Notes: generated by a model not told the origin, from the sequence alone. 64,000 nt of DNA from Novosphingobium sp. 9U (GCF_902506425.1 NZ_LR732469.1:434001-498000); one strand, 5' to 3'; positions 19,631 through 29,439 are shown, counted from the first letter of the stretch. A program made the numbers and translations.

Positions 19631-19933
19631 ATGTCGGTCGATACCGCAATCGTGGCGAAGATCGCCTCGCTCGCCCGCATCAAGCTGGGCGCCGCCGAAG
19701 TCGAGGCGATGGTGCCTGAACTGAACGGCATTCTGGCCTGGGTCGAGCAGCTCGGCGAAGTCGACGTGACCGGCGTCGAGCCGATGACCGCCGTCATTCC
19801 CAACACCCTGCGCCTGCGCGACGACGTGATCGATGCCGATCCGCTCACCGGCGGCGGCGTGCGCGACAAGGTCCTCGCCAACGCTCCCGCAGCCGAGCAC
19901 GGCTTCTTCGGCGTGCCCAAGGTGATCGAATAA
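19631..19933 (+). CDS. gatC: Asp-tRNA(Asn)/Glu-tRNA(Gln) amidotransferase subunit C
   Basis: 100 residues. [17 protein letters not shown] opening, [19 protein letters not shown] and LRDD motifs are typical of GatC, which wraps around GatA in the GatCAB complex. It is followed two bases later by gatA. Together they convert misacylated Glu-tRNA(Gln) and/or Asp-tRNA(Asn) to the amide form. Confidence 0.97.
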   Translation: MSVDTAIVAKIASLARIKLGAAEVEAMVPELNGILAWVEQLGEVDVTGVEPMTAVIPNTLRLRDDVIDADPLTGGGVRDKVLANAPAAEHGFFGVPKVIE

Positions 19934-19935
19934 GC

Positions 19936-21423
19936 ATGACCGATCTGACAGACCTCGGCGTCGCCGCCATCCGCTCTGGCGTGACCTCGGGCCAGTTCAC
20001 CGCCGTCCAAGTGGCCGAGGCGTTCAACGCCAATGTCGCTGCCGCGCAGGACGCGCTGAACGCCTTCATCGTCGCCACGCCGGAAAAGGCGATCGAAGCC
20101 GCACAGGCCGTCGATGCCAAGCGTGCCGCGGGCGAGCCGCTCGGCAAGATGGGCGGCGTGCCGATCGGCATGAAGGACCTGTTCGCCACGGCCGGCATCC
20201 AGACCACCGCCGCCAGTCATATGCTGGAAGGCTTCGTGCCGCAGTACGAGAGCACCGTCAGCCAGAAGTTGTGGGACGCCGGCGCGGGCATGCTCGGCAA
20301 GCTCAACCTCGACCAGTTCGCGATGGGCTCCTCGAACGAGACCAGCTACTTCGGTAACGTCGTCAGCCCTTGGAAGCGCAACGACGGCGGTAATGCCGCG
20401 CTCGCGCCGGGTGGCTCGTCAGGCGGCTCCTCCGCCGCCATCGCAGCGCGGCTGTGCCCGGCGGCAACCGGCACCGACACCGGCGGCTCGATCCGCCAGC
20501 CCGCCGCCTTCACCGGCATCACTGGCATCAAGCCCACTTACGGCCGCTGCTCGCGCTGGGGCGTCGTCGCCTTCGCCAGCTCGCTCGACCAGGCCGGACC
20601 GATGGCGCGCGACGTCACCGACTGCGCAATCATGCTGGAGGCCATGGCCGGGTTCGACCCCAAGGATTCGACCAGCCTCGACTTGCCGGTGCCCGCATGG
20701 GAGGCCGGCCTCGATACCGACCTCTCCGGCAAGACCGTGGGCATCCCGCGCGAGTACCGCATGGACGGCATGGACGCCGACGTTGCCAGGTCATGGGATG
20801 ACGGGATCGCTTGGCTGAAGGATGCCGGCGCGACCATCGTCGACATCTCACTGCCTCACACCAAGTACGCGCTGCCCGCCTACTACATCATCGCGCCAGC
20901 CGAAGCCTCATCCAACCTCGCGCGCTACGATGGCGTGCGCTATGGCTTGCGCGATCTGCCCGAGGGCGCCGGCCTGCAGGACATGTACGCCGCCACGCGC
21001 GAAGCCGGGTTCGGCGCGGAAGTAAAGCGGCGCATTCTGATCGGCACCTACGTGCTCTCGGCCGGCTACTACGACGCCTATTACACCCAGGCGCAGAAGG
21101 TCCGGGCGCTGATCGCGCGCGACTTCGAAGCCGCGTTCCAGAAGTGCGACGTGATCCTGGCGCCGACTGCTCCGTCCGCCGCCTTCGCCCTCGGCGAGAA
21201 TGTCGATGATCCATTGTCGATGTACCTCAACGACGTGTTCGCGGTGCCTGCCAGCCTTGCCGGCCTGCCTGCCATGTCGGTCCCCGCAGGACTGAACCGG
21301 GAGGGCCTGCCGCTCGGTTTGCAGATCATCGGCCGCGCGTTCGACGAGCAAGGCGTGCTCAACGCAGGACTGGCGATCGAGCAGCGGGCGGGCTTTACGG
21401 CGCGGCCTGCGAAGTGGTGGTAA
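19936..21423 (+). CDS. gatA: Asp-tRNA(Asn)/Glu-tRNA(Gln) amidotransferase subunit A
   Basis: 495 residues, normal length. It is an amidase-signature protein with the Ser-cisSer-Lys triad in [23 protein letters not shown] and [12 protein letters not shown]. It releases ammonia from glutamine for the GatB kinase/transferase site. It begins directly after gatC. Its partner gatB lies 1.4 kb downstream, separated by an acyltransferase gene. The 233-bp spacer after it (21424-21656) shows no gene. Confidence 0.98.
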   Translation: MTDLTDLGVAAIRSGVTSGQFTAVQVAEAFNANVAAAQDALNAFIVATPEKAIEAAQAVDAKRAAGEPLGKMGGVPIGMKDLFATAGIQTTAASHMLEGFVPQYESTVSQKLWDAGAGMLGKLNLDQFAMGSSNETSYFGNVVSPWKRNDGGNAALAPGGSSGGSSAAIAARLCPAATGTDTGGSIRQPAAFTGITGIKPTYGRCSRWGVVAFASSLDQAGPMARDVTDCAIMLEAMAGFDPKDSTSLDLPVPAWEAGLDTDLSGKTVGIPREYRMDGMDADVARSWDDGIAWLKDAGATIVDISLPHTKYALPAYYIIAPAEASSNLARYDGVRYGLRDLPEGAGLQDMYAATREAGFGAEVKRRILIGTYVLSAGYYDAYYTQAQKVRALIARDFEAAFQKCDVILAPTAPSAAFALGENVDDPLSMYLNDVFAVPASLAGLPAMSVPAGLNREGLPLGLQIIGRAFDEQGVLNAGLAIEQRAGFTARPAKWW

Positions 21424-21656
21424 GGCTCGGCTGAACCCGGAGGCAGCGCGCGGGCTGCGACAAACTCAGCGAAGCAGTCGTGGGTGCTTGGCACTTCTAA
21501 GCTTCAGCGCTTACCCGCCGAAGCTTTGCCCGACGCTGCTAAGGCTGAGCATGTCGAAGCCCGCCAGCTAGCGCTCGCCACCAAGAACATCCACTACGGA
21601 CGCAAGTACCTTAGCGCCGATTTACACAACACCACCTCACGAATACTCTCGCCGGC

Positions 21657-22661
21657 ATGCAAAGTGCCCGTGTCGACTGGCTGGACGTAGCGCGCGGGGT
21701 CGGCATTCTGCTCGTCGTCGCAGGACATGCCGAGCGCGGCGTGGTTGCCGCGGCGATGACCGGACCGCCGCGCTTCGGCACCTGGGACCTGGCGCTCTAT
21801 ACCTTCCACATGCCCTTGTTCATGCTGCTGGCAGGGATCAACGTCCCGGCGTCCTTAGCCAAAGGCGCCCGCCCATTCCTCGCGGCCAAGTGCTGGACGG
21901 TGCTCTACCCCTATGTGCTGTGGTCGCTCATCCAGGGCATGCTGCTGATCGCGCTCTCGGGCATGACCAATACACAGGCGCGCTGGACAGACCTGCTGGC
22001 GATCGCCTGGCAGCCGCTCTCACCCTTCTGGTTCTTGTACGCGCTTTTCGCCTTCATGGTGCTGGTCGTGCTGGTCCGCAATGCGGTCGCCCTCGCCGCC
22101 TTGGCGGTTGCCGCGCTGATCGTCAGCGGTCTGCTGGAGCGTGAGAGCCTGGTCCATCAGATCACCTACATGCTGCCCTTCTTCGTCATCGGCGTGCTCG
22201 GATCGGAGCGGATCAAGGCGCTGCCCCTGCCCCTGCAAGCCGGGCTGGCGCTCGCGGTCGCGTGGCTGCTGGCGTTCCAGATCGTGCCGCGCACCGATAC
22301 CATGCCCTACCTCACGCCTTGGTCATTCCCGGCGGCGCTCGCCGGCATCGGCGTCGTCTTCGCGCTGGCGCAGGGGATCGGCGGCCGGCTCAAGGGCGGG
22401 CTGATGGCCCTGGGCGAGGCGTCGATGAGCATCTACGTCATGCACATCATGGCCAACGCGGGCACCCGCATTGCCTTGACCAAGCTAGGGCTGCCGCTGC
22501 CACAGTGGGGGCTCATTGCCGCATGCACCAGCGTGGGCGTGCTGGGGCCTTTCGCGGCGCACCAGGTGCTGCGCTCGCGCGGATTGTTGCCGGTGTTCGG
22601 GCTTGCTCGTCCGGTGCGGCGTAAGGCGGAGTTCCCCCTGGCCAGGCCTGCGTCTGCCTGA
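21657..22661 (+). CDS. acyltransferase 3 family membrane protein
   Basis: 334 residues with about ten hydrophobic segments. The N-terminus [21 protein letters not shown] carries the conserved Arg/Asp and the catalytic-type His of the AT3 (OafA/NodX/WecH) family. [12 protein letters not shown] is the second family block. Such enzymes O-acetylate or O-succinylate surface sugars across the inner membrane. It is inserted between gatA and gatB, all on the same strand; the acceptor is unknown. Confidence 0.88.
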   Translation: MQSARVDWLDVARGVGILLVVAGHAERGVVAAAMTGPPRFGTWDLALYTFHMPLFMLLAGINVPASLAKGARPFLAAKCWTVLYPYVLWSLIQGMLLIALSGMTNTQARWTDLLAIAWQPLSPFWFLYALFAFMVLVVLVRNAVALAALAVAALIVSGLLERESLVHQITYMLPFFVIGVLGSERIKALPLPLQAGLALAVAWLLAFQIVPRTDTMPYLTPWSFPAALAGIGVVFALAQGIGGRLKGGLMALGEASMSIYVMHIMANAGTRIALTKLGLPLPQWGLIAACTSVGVLGPFAAHQVLRSRGLLPVFGLARPVRRKAEFPLARPASA

Positions 22662-22801
22662 CGATCCCCGCACATGCTTTCACTGCACCATGCCGGTTCG
22701 TGTCGTACGGAAGAATGGTCGTTACCCGATGTGGGAATGCAAGATCCCCCACACCCAAATCCCACTTTGCGTCCCGCGCCGCGCCTTTGTATAGCGGCCT
22801 C

Positions 22802-24304
22802 ATGTCAGACAGCACATACCGCATCCAGGGCGCCACCGGTGAGTGGGAGGTCGTGATCGGCCTCGAAGTCCACGCACAGGTCACGTCGAACTCAAAGCTG
22901 TTCTCCGGCGCGGCGACCGCGTTCGGAGCAGAGCCTAATTCGCAAGTCAGTCTGGTCGATGCCGCGATGCCGGGCATGCTGCCTGTCCTCAACCGCGAAT
23001 GCATCCGCCAGGCGGTGCGCACCGGCATGGCGATCGATGCGCAGATCAACACCTGGTCGCGGTTCGACCGCAAGAACTACTTCTATGCCGACCTGCCGCA
23101 GGGCTACCAGATCAGCCAGCTCTACCATCCGCTGGTGGGCGAGGGATCGCTGACCGTCGATGCCGACGAGAAGGCCGGCATCCCCGAGGCAAAGGTCATC
23201 GGCATCGAGCGCATCCACGTCGAGCAGGACGCGGGCAAGCTGATGCACGACCAGCATCCGACGATGTCCTATGTCGACCTCAACCGCTCGGGCGTGGCGC
23301 TAATGGAGATCGTCAGCCGCCCCGACATGCGCTCTCCTGCGGAGGCAGGCGCTTACGTAGCGAAGCTGCGGCAGATCCTGCGCTACGTCGGCTCGTGCGA
23401 CGGCAACATGGACCAGGGCTCGATGCGCTGCGACGTCAACGTATCGGTGCGCAAGCCGGGTGAGGAGTTCGGCACACGAACCGAGACCAAGAACGTCAAC
23501 TCGGTGCGCTTCGTGATGGCCACGATCGAGCATGAGGCTTCCCGCCAGGTCGACGTGCTGGAAAGCGGCGGCAAGATCGTTCAGGAAACACGCCTGTTCG
23601 ATCCCGGGACGGGCACAACCCGCTCGATGCGATCCAAGGAAGACGCGCACGATTACCGCTACTTCCCAGATCCCGATCTGCTGCCGCTCGTGCTCGACGA
23701 TGCGTTCCTGGAGGACTGCCGCAACTCGCTGCCCGAACTGCCCGATGCCAAGCGCGCGCGCTATGAGGGCGAGCTGGGCCTGTCGCCCTACAATGCGGCC
23801 GTGCTCACCGCCGATGTCGAGACTGCACGCTGGTTCGAGCTGCTGCTGGGCGAAACCGCGACAGCGCAGGGCAAGCAGCCGGCCGACGTCGCCAAACAGG
23901 CGGCGAACTGGCTGATCTCCGAACTGTTCGGCGCGCTCAATAAGCTCGGCAAGGATCTGGAGAGTTCGCCGATCAGCCCTTCGGCCGGCGCGGAACTGCT
24001 GGCGCTGGTCGGCAAGGGCACGATCTCGGGCTCCATCGCCAAGCAGGTGCTGGAGAAGATGCTGGAGAGCGGCGACGGCGCCGCCGCGATCGTCGAGCGC
24101 GAAGGGCTCAAGCAGGAAAGCGACACGGGCGCGATCGAGGCCAAGGTGGACGAGATCCTCGCCGCCAACGCCGACAAGGTCGAGCAGTATCGCGGCGGCA
24201 AGGAAGCGCTGTTCGGGTTCTTCGTTGGCCAGACGATGAAGGCGATGCAGGGCAAGGCTAACCCCCAAGTGGTGAACGAGATCCTGAAGGCCAAGTTGGG
24301 CTGA
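22802..24304 (+). CDS. gatB: Asp-tRNA(Asn)/Glu-tRNA(Gln) amidotransferase subunit B
   Basis: 500 residues from the ATG at 22802 ([10 protein letters not shown]). It has [12 protein letters not shown], the [14 protein letters not shown] block, [15 protein letters not shown] and KNVNS. The C-terminal GatB/YqeY tRNA-binding domain covers ~350-500. It phosphorylates and amidates the tRNA-bound acid in the GatCAB complex. A repeat-like palindrome follows the stop. Confidence 0.98.
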   Translation: MSDSTYRIQGATGEWEVVIGLEVHAQVTSNSKLFSGAATAFGAEPNSQVSLVDAAMPGMLPVLNRECIRQAVRTGMAIDAQINTWSRFDRKNYFYADLPQGYQISQLYHPLVGEGSLTVDADEKAGIPEAKVIGIERIHVEQDAGKLMHDQHPTMSYVDLNRSGVALMEIVSRPDMRSPAEAGAYVAKLRQILRYVGSCDGNMDQGSMRCDVNVSVRKPGEEFGTRTETKNVNSVRFVMATIEHEASRQVDVLESGGKIVQETRLFDPGTGTTRSMRSKEDAHDYRYFPDPDLLPLVLDDAFLEDCRNSLPELPDAKRARYEGELGLSPYNAAVLTADVETARWFELLLGETATAQGKQPADVAKQAANWLISELFGALNKLGKDLESSPISPSAGAELLALVGKGTISGSIAKQVLEKMLESGDGAAAIVEREGLKQESDTGAIEAKVDEILAANADKVEQYRGGKEALFGFFVGQTMKAMQGKANPQVVNEILKAKLG

Positions 24305-24322
24305 ACTAGCGCGGCAGGCTAG

Positions 24323-24351
24323 CGTCGTCCCGAGCTCGACCCGGGACGACG
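24323..24351. repeat. GTCGTCCC-type palindromic repeat, short copy
   Basis: CGTCGTCCC (24323-24331) and GGGACGACG (24343-24351) form a 9-bp stem around a CTCGAC-containing loop, between gatB and crcB. The same stem and loop motif builds the larger element at 28698-28810. It could end the gatB transcript, but there is no T-run directly after it. Confidence 0.5.
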
Positions 24352-24411
24352 TGGCCCCGCTTTCTTCCGAAACATTTGGCTTGTCGCCGCGCCCGGTCTA
24401 TGGGCCACACC

Positions 24412-24825
24412 ATGCCGCAGCCACCGCAACCCTCGTTTCTGACAGCCTCGCTGCTTGTCGCCGCCGGTGGCGCGATCGGTTCGTGGCTGCGCTTCTGTGT
24501 CGGACGCGTGTGGGTTTCGGCCATCGGCCCGGTCCGTGCGAGCGCCTTTCCGTGGAGCACGCTGACCGTCAACGTCACCGGCAGCCTAGCCATGGGCCTG
24601 CTGGTGGGCTGGCTTGCGCGTCATGGCGCCGGTGAGGCGACACGGCTGCTGCTAGCAGTCGGCGTGCTCGGCGGTTTCACCACATTCTCCTCCTTCAGCC
24701 TGGAAGTCGTCTCCCTGATCCAACGTACCCAACCGGGCCTCGCGCTCGCCTATCTCGCTGCCTCGCTTGGCGCCGGCCTGCTCGGCCTGACCGCCGGCCT
24801 CTTGGCTGTACGAGGCGCCGCGTGA
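24412..24825 (+). CDS. crcB: fluoride ion channel CrcB/FluC
   Basis: 137 residues from the ATG at 24412 (24400 is an alternative). Four membrane segments and the signature GGFTTFSSFSLEV, with GGAIGSWLRF and NVTGSLAMG, define the Fluc family. Fluc dimers export fluoride passively. I found no fluoride riboswitch in the short upstream region. The stop overlaps the GTG of the pseudouridine synthase gene (GTGA), an arrangement that suggests one transcript. Confidence 0.93.
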   Translation: MPQPPQPSFLTASLLVAAGGAIGSWLRFCVGRVWVSAIGPVRASAFPWSTLTVNVTGSLAMGLLVGWLARHGAGEATRLLLAVGVLGGFTTFSSFSLEVVSLIQRTQPGLALAYLAASLGAGLLGLTAGLLAVRGAA

Positions 24826-26141
24826 GCAAAGGTCCCGCCCAAAGCGACAACGTGCGCCAGTTCAAGGTCGGTGCCGACGACGACGGCGTTCGCCTCGACC
24901 GCTGGTTCAAGCGCCACTTGCCCCAGGTCGGCTTCGCTACCGTCTCGCGCTGGGCGCGAACCGGGCAGATCCGCGTCGACGGTGGCCGCGCCAAGGTGGA
25001 CACGCACCTCGTGGCCGGCCAGACCCTGCGCGTGCCGCCTGGCGGTGACAAGGACGCCGGCCGGCCAGCGCGCCGCGAATTGACGGAGGCGGAACTCGAA
25101 CTCGCCGACTCGATGGTGCTGACGCAAGACCGCGCGGCCATCGTGCTCAACAAGCCGCCGGGCCTCGCCACGCAAGGCGGCAAGGGCATGACCGAGCACG
25201 TCGATGGGCTGCTCGATGCCTTCGCGCAAGACGGTGGCCCCCGCCCGCGGCTGGTCCACCGGCTCGACAAGGACACCTCGGGCGTGCTGCTGATCGCGCG
25301 CACGCCGGGCAGCGCGGCCTACTTCTCCAAGCGTTTCTCGGGTCGCTCGGCGCGCAAGATCTACTGGGCGCTGGTGGTGGGCGTGCCTTCGATCGAAGAC
25401 GGCATGATCGAGCTGCCGCTGAGCAAGCAGCCCGGCACAGGCGGCGAGAAGATGCACGTCGATGTCGAGGGCGGCCAGTCGGCCCGCACCCGCTACCGCG
25501 TGCTGGATCGCGCGGGCAACGCCGCCTGCTGGGTCGAGCTGCACCCGCTGACCGGCCGCACGCACCAGCTGCGCGTGCACATGGCGGCGATCGGACATCC
25601 GATCGTAGGCGACGGCAAGTACGGCGGCCAGGATGCGTTCCTCACCGGCTCGATCAGCCGCAAGATGCACCTGCACGCCCGTCGGTTGATCATCGATCAT
25701 CCCGACGGCACCCCGCTCGACGTCACCGCTCCCCTGCCCGAGCACTTCGCCATGGGTATGGAGCAGTTGGGCTTCGACGAGGCTGACGGCGCCGACATCC
25801 CCGAGCCTCGCGCGGAGGACACCCGCGAGGACAAGAAGCGGCTGGCCAAGGCGCATGCCAAGCAGTTCCGCAAGGAACGCCGCGGCGAGCGCCGCTCGCG
25901 CGGGGGCGACGCGCCGGAGCGACCGGGACCGAGCAGGTCAGGTCCGAAGGCCGGAGCCGGCAAGCCGAGCGCCGCCAAGTCTTCCGCCAAACCTCCCAAA
26001 GCCGGCAGACCGAGCGGCGACAAGCCTGCGCCGCGCGGGCCCGGCGCCTCTCGCCCGGCGAGCGGCAAACCTGCTGCAAGGACCGGCGCTCCACCGCGTG
26101 GTCCATCGGGAAGGCCGTCCGCACCGCGGGGCAAGCGCTGA
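24822..26141 (+). CDS. RluA-family 23S rRNA pseudouridine synthase with long basic tail
   Basis: 439 residues from a GTG at 24822. It has an S4 RNA-binding domain (~15-80; VRLDRWFKRHLP). The RluA catalytic domain (~100-320) carries HRLDKDTSGVLLIAR with the catalytic Asp and LTGRTHQLRVHMAAIGHPIVG; it resembles RluC. About 115 residues at the end (~325-439) are low-complexity Lys/Arg/Pro/Gly/Ser. Such tails occur in sphingomonad homologues and could raise RNA affinity. It is coupled to crcB upstream and leads into the HAD gene. Confidence 0.93.
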   Translation: MSKGPAQSDNVRQFKVGADDDGVRLDRWFKRHLPQVGFATVSRWARTGQIRVDGGRAKVDTHLVAGQTLRVPPGGDKDAGRPARRELTEAELELADSMVLTQDRAAIVLNKPPGLATQGGKGMTEHVDGLLDAFAQDGGPRPRLVHRLDKDTSGVLLIARTPGSAAYFSKRFSGRSARKIYWALVVGVPSIEDGMIELPLSKQPGTGGEKMHVDVEGGQSARTRYRVLDRAGNAACWVELHPLTGRTHQLRVHMAAIGHPIVGDGKYGGQDAFLTGSISRKMHLHARRLIIDHPDGTPLDVTAPLPEHFAMGMEQLGFDEADGADIPEPRAEDTREDKKRLAKAHAKQFRKERRGERRSRGGDAPERPGPSRSGPKAGAGKPSAAKSSAKPPKAGRPSGDKPAPRGPGASRPASGKPAARTGAPPRGPSGRPSAPRGKR

Positions 26142-26157
26142 TGCGGAGCCTGCCGGC

Positions 26158-26808
26158 GTGAAGCTCGCCGTGTTCGACTGCGATGGCACTCTGGTCGATG
26201 GCCAGGCGCCGATCTGCGAGGCCATGGAGGCCGCATTCGCCTCGCAAGGACTGACCGCGCCCGAGCGACCGACCATTCGCCGCGCCGTCGGCCTCTCGCT
26301 CCCGCAGGCCATGCGCGCGCTGCTGCCGGGCCGCGACGAGGCCCTGCATCATGCGCTGGCGGAGCACTACAAGACGGCGTTCCGTACTGCGCGGAGCGAC
26401 GGGCGCGTGTCGCAGCCGCTGTTCCCCGGGATCGCGCAAGTGCTGCATAGGCTGGTTGAGGCAGGCTGGACGCTCGGCGTCGCCACCGGCATGTCCGACC
26501 GCGGTCTTGCGCATTGCCTGGCTGACAACGACATCGCCGCGCTGTTCGTCACGCTCCAGACCGCCGACCGGCACCCATCCAAGCCGCACCCGGCGATGCT
26601 GGAGGCCGCGCTGTTCGAAGCGGGCGCGCAAGCCGGCGAGGCAGTGATGATCGGCGACACCTCGTACGACATGGCGATGGCGCGCGATGCCGGCGTGCGC
26701 GGGATCGGCGTTGACTGGGGATACCACCATCCGCACGAACTGCTCGCATCGGGCGCCGAAACGGTGGTCGAGAGCCCGGCCGCGCTGTCGGCGCTGCTGC
26801 TCGCTTGA
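26158..26808 (+). CDS. HAD-superfamily hydrolase (phosphoglycolate phosphatase-like)
   Basis: 216 residues. The start must be the GTG at 26158 because the nearby ATG at 26141 hits a stop after six codons. Motif I FDCDGTLVDG, a helical cap (~15-80), motif II VATGMSD, motif III lysine in KPHPAM, and motif IV GDTSYDMAMARDAG are all present. Expected is a cytoplasmic phosphatase for a small phosphorylated metabolite; the substrate is not defined. It overlaps the next gene by one base (TGATG). Confidence 0.92.
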   Translation: MKLAVFDCDGTLVDGQAPICEAMEAAFASQGLTAPERPTIRRAVGLSLPQAMRALLPGRDEALHHALAEHYKTAFRTARSDGRVSQPLFPGIAQVLHRLVEAGWTLGVATGMSDRGLAHCLADNDIAALFVTLQTADRHPSKPHPAMLEAALFEAGAQAGEAVMIGDTSYDMAMARDAGVRGIGVDWGYHHPHELLASGAETVVESPAALSALLLA

Positions 26809-27035
26809 TGGCTCGGCAGGAGGTCGATCCGGCGCGCGGACGCTTCTTCACGATCCAGGCCGTGCGGCTGGCGGGCGTCGCTTTCGTGGTGGTCGGCATG
26901 CTAATCGCCTCGCACCGCATCGCCTTGCCCGGTAGGTTGCCGTCCTGGCTCGGCTACCTGCTGATCGTCAACGGGCTAGTGGACGTCTTCGTCATTCCCG
27001 TAAGGCTCGCGCGCAAATGGAGATCGCCGGAGTGA
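26808..27035 (+). CDS. small two-TM membrane protein of unknown function
   Basis: 75 residues from the ATG at 26808. Two hydrophobic helices (~20-38 and ~48-65) are separated by a short polar turn and followed by a basic end (RLARKWRSPE). It overlaps the HAD stop by one base and the ATP12 gene by 19 bases, so it is translated as part of this chain. No domain is recognised. Confidence 0.75.
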   Translation: MARQEVDPARGRFFTIQAVRLAGVAFVVVGMLIASHRIALPGRLPSWLGYLLIVNGLVDVFVIPVRLARKWRSPE

Positions 27036-27730
27036 AGCGCTTCTACAAGGCCGTGACCGTCGAGATGCAGGACGGCGGTTGGCGCGTGCTATTGGACGGA
27101 CGCGGGATCAAGACTGCCGCCGGGGCCGTGCAAGTCGTGCCGACGCAGGCGCTCGCCCAGGCGCTTGCCGCCGAGTGGGAGGCGCAAGGCGAGACGATCG
27201 ACGCGACCACCTTTCCGCTGCGCGACCTGACGGACTTTGCGATTGATGCCATCGCCGGTGGGAAGGAGGACGCCGTCACCGCCCTGCTTCCTTACGCCGA
27301 GACCGATACGCTGTGCTATCGTGCCGATCCGGACGAGCCGCTGCACCGCCGCCAGTTAGACGCCTGGGAGCCAGTGCTGACGCGCGCCGAGCAGCGGTTC
27401 GGCGTCCACTTCACGCGCGTGTCGGGCATCGTCCACAAGCCGCAGCCCCCGCAAACGCTGGCCAGCTTGCGCGCCGAGCTGGAGGCGAAGGATCCCTTCA
27501 CCCTCGCCGCCCTGCGCATGCTGGCGAGCCTCGCCGCCTCGTTCGCCATCGCGCTGCTGGCGATCGAGCCCGACGCCGATGTTGGCGGCTTGTGGGATGC
27601 TGCGAGCCTCGAGGAAGAGTGGCAGGCCGAGCTCTGGGGTCGCGACGAAGAGGCAGAGGAACACCGTGCGCAGCGGCGCGACGCCTTCGCGCTGGCGGCA
27701 CGGTTCGCGGCACTGGCGCGGAGCGGCTGA
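27017..27730 (+). CDS. ATP12-family F1-ATPase assembly chaperone
   Basis: 237 residues. KRFYKAVTVE at the start, VLLDGRGIKTAAG, PLRDLTDFAID, DTLCYRAD and LGVATG-equivalent acidic C-terminal segments match alphaproteobacterial ATP12. The family binds the F1 alpha subunit before assembly of ATP synthase. It overlaps the preceding gene by 19 bp. Confidence 0.93.
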   Translation: MEIAGVKRFYKAVTVEMQDGGWRVLLDGRGIKTAAGAVQVVPTQALAQALAAEWEAQGETIDATTFPLRDLTDFAIDAIAGGKEDAVTALLPYAETDTLCYRADPDEPLHRRQLDAWEPVLTRAEQRFGVHFTRVSGIVHKPQPPQTLASLRAELEAKDPFTLAALRMLASLAASFAIALLAIEPDADVGGLWDAASLEEEWQAELWGRDEEAEEHRAQRRDAFALAARFAALARSG

Positions 27731-27759
27731 GCTCAGAACGATAAGGCGGGAGAGAGATC

Positions 27760-28263
27760 GTGGGCAAGAGCATCGAACACGTGATCGCCGAGTCCGAGAT
27801 CAGGGACGTCCACTTGCGTTACTGCCGCGCCAACGATCGGCGCGACGAGGAGCTGATGCGCAGCTGCTTCCACGCCGATGCGGTGATCGAGCTGCACAAG
27901 GGGCTGGACTTGGAGGCGTTCCTGGCGCTCGGCCGTCAGATCCTCGCCCAGTACACGGTGACCTGGCATAACACCGGCAACCAGCTGGTCGAGGTGCATG
28001 GCGATGCCGCCTGGGCCGAGCACTACACGATCTCCTCGCACCGCATCGCCGCTGACAATAAGGGCCCACTGCGCGACTGGATCGCGCATGGCCGCTACAT
28101 CGATCGCGTGGAGCGGCGCGATGGCGTGTGGCGCATCGCGCGGCGCAAGATGGTGGTGGATTACACCCGCATGGATCCCGTCGGCGAGGGCGAAGCAGGC
28201 CTGGGCAGCGGCGGCGGCTCGAGCGATCGCAACGATCCGTCCTTTGCGATGCGGTTGGTGTGA
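27760..28263 (+). CDS. NTF2/SnoaL_4-like protein
   Basis: 167 residues from a GTG at 27760 preceded by GGCGGGAGAGAG. Opening helices (ESEIRDVHLRYCRANDRRDEELMRSCFHADAVIE) followed by ARRKMVVDYTRMDP match the SnoaL_4 family. Members include scytalone-dehydratase-like and steroid-isomerase-like enzymes, and D37-type acids and Tyr17-like residues are present here. The substrate is unknown. It lies behind the ATP12 gene and ahead of a DUF6157 gene, all on the same strand. Confidence 0.8.
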   Translation: MGKSIEHVIAESEIRDVHLRYCRANDRRDEELMRSCFHADAVIELHKGLDLEAFLALGRQILAQYTVTWHNTGNQLVEVHGDAAWAEHYTISSHRIAADNKGPLRDWIAHGRYIDRVERRDGVWRIARRKMVVDYTRMDPVGEGEAGLGSGGGSSDRNDPSFAMRLV

Positions 28264-28288
28264 GCGCGGGTAGGTTGCGAGGAGTGCT

Positions 28289-28684
28289 ATGACCACGAAC
28301 TACCAGGATACCTTCATCACCGTCTCGCCCGACTGCGGCCTCGCCGCGGCCAATCGTACACCGAAGCCGGGCTCGGTGGCGGCCCAGCAATTGGAACGGC
28401 TGCTTGCTGCCCCTTACACGCTGACCAGCGACGATCTGCTGTTCGCCGTGCATGCCGCTCGCCACGAAGCGCCCGAGGCCGAGCATGCGGCGTTGCGCGC
28501 AGAGTTCGAGAGCAAGCCGCGCGCCTGCCTACGCGCTTCGCCACTGGTGAAGACGCACGGCTGGGGCTTGCACCACGATTGCCAGGGGCGAGTGGCGGCA
28601 GTTGCGATCGAGGATCCGGACTATGCAGTCCTGCTCGCGGATCCCGCGCTGAAGATCAGGGCAGGAATGCGCAGCAAGCGCTGA
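28289..28684 (+). CDS. DUF6157 family protein
   Basis: 131 residues. The opening MTTNYQDTFITVSPDC and the PYTLTSDDLLFAVHA block are those of the DUF6157 family, small cytoplasmic proteins without a known role. The Trp/His-rich segment KTHGWGLHHDCQGRVA is conserved in character. It is probably co-transcribed with the NTF2-like gene 25 bp upstream. A large palindrome follows within 14 bp of the stop. Confidence 0.8.
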   Translation: MTTNYQDTFITVSPDCGLAAANRTPKPGSVAAQQLERLLAAPYTLTSDDLLFAVHAARHEAPEAEHAALRAEFESKPRACLRASPLVKTHGWGLHHDCQGRVAAVAIEDPDYAVLLADPALKIRAGMRSKR

Positions 28685-28697
28685 CTTGGCCGGCCAT

Positions 28698-28810
28698 GTC
28701 GTCCCGGGCTCGACGCCGGACCGGTTCGGCAACGATGGAACTCTCGTAACAACGCCACCACGGGAGCTTGCGAGATGGCGAAACCGGTCCCGGATCAAGT
28801 CGGGGACGAC
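28698..28810. repeat. GTCGTCCC-type palindromic repeat, long copy
   Basis: Two arms of about 29 nt (28698-28726 and 28781-28810) are inverted repeats with few mismatches. Their outer ends are GTCGTCCC and GGGACGAC, with the inner common block GGACCGGTT. About 55 nt lie between them. It fills the gap between convergent genes and may also act as a terminator for both. The motif matches the short copy at 24323-24351. Confidence 0.6.
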
Positions 28811-28830
28811 GATGCACCGCTGACGGTGCC

Positions 28831-29439
28831 TTACTGCGTCAACCAGCTTGCGACCTGCCCGGCGACATCGTTGCTCGCTTGGCCAAGCGCCGCGGCGACT
28901 GGCTCGGCCTTGGCCTGGATGCCAGGCACCACCGACTCGAACCGGCGCGAGGTGATGGCACCGCCCTTGTCCTGGCGCTGGATGTCCACCCGGACCACGA
29001 CCGACTGCGTCGGCGCGTCGTAGCCCATGGCCAGCAGGCGGCCAGTCACCATCGTCCTGCCGACCACGTCGAAGTCGCCGTCCTCGACGACGAGCCGGCT
29101 GGTCTTGGCGCGCAGCGTCTCGGCGAGCAGGCTGCGGAACTGGCGCGAGGGCTTCTCGACCCAGGCGACGTCCTGCAGGTAGGCGATCGTCGCTGCGTTC
29201 ACCCGCACGGGCACGCGCAGCATCTCCAGGCTGCGGTCGGACTCCGGGTCCATCAGCACGATGGCATCGGCGCCGGTGCCGGTGGTCGCCGGGCCCACTT
29301 GCGCCGATGTCGCGGGCACCAGGCTGATCAGCTGCTTGGGCGCCTTGCCGCCAAGGCCGAGGCAGCCCGAGAGCATCAGGCTGGAAGCCAGAGCAAGCGT
29401 GGAGCCGATGAGGCGGCTGTGCGGACGGTGTGCGGACAT
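28831..29439 (-). CDS. ABC-type transport auxiliary lipoprotein of the Mla/Pqi type
   Basis: 202 residues from the ATG at 29439, with GAAGAGG 8 nt upstream. A lipoprotein signal has lipobox LSGC near residue 25. The body carries the ABC_trans_aux (PqiC/YmbA-like) pattern: LRVPVRVNAATIAYLQD and FDVVGRTMVTGRLLAMGYD. It should sit in the outer membrane or periplasm as a partner of the MCE protein encoded 65 bp upstream. It replaces mlaA/mlaC-type partners in this operon (inference from context). Confidence 0.88.
   Translation of the reverse strand: MSAHRPHSRLIGSTLALASSLMLSGCLGLGGKAPKQLISLVPATSAQVGPATTGTGADAIVLMDPESDRSLEMLRVPVRVNAATIAYLQDVAWVEKPSRQFRSLLAETLRAKTSRLVVEDGDFDVVGRTMVTGRLLAMGYDAPTQSVVVRVDIQRQDKGGAITSRRFESVVPGIQAKAEPVAAALGQASNDVAGQVASWLTQ

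Noticed and set aside
21424..21656. Possible short gene between gatA and the acyltransferase
   Set aside because: Frames there have no ribosome-binding site or protein-like pattern.
24305..24411. Fluoride riboswitch before crcB
   Set aside because: The short leader contains a dispersed palindrome and no recognisable crcB-motif pseudoknot.
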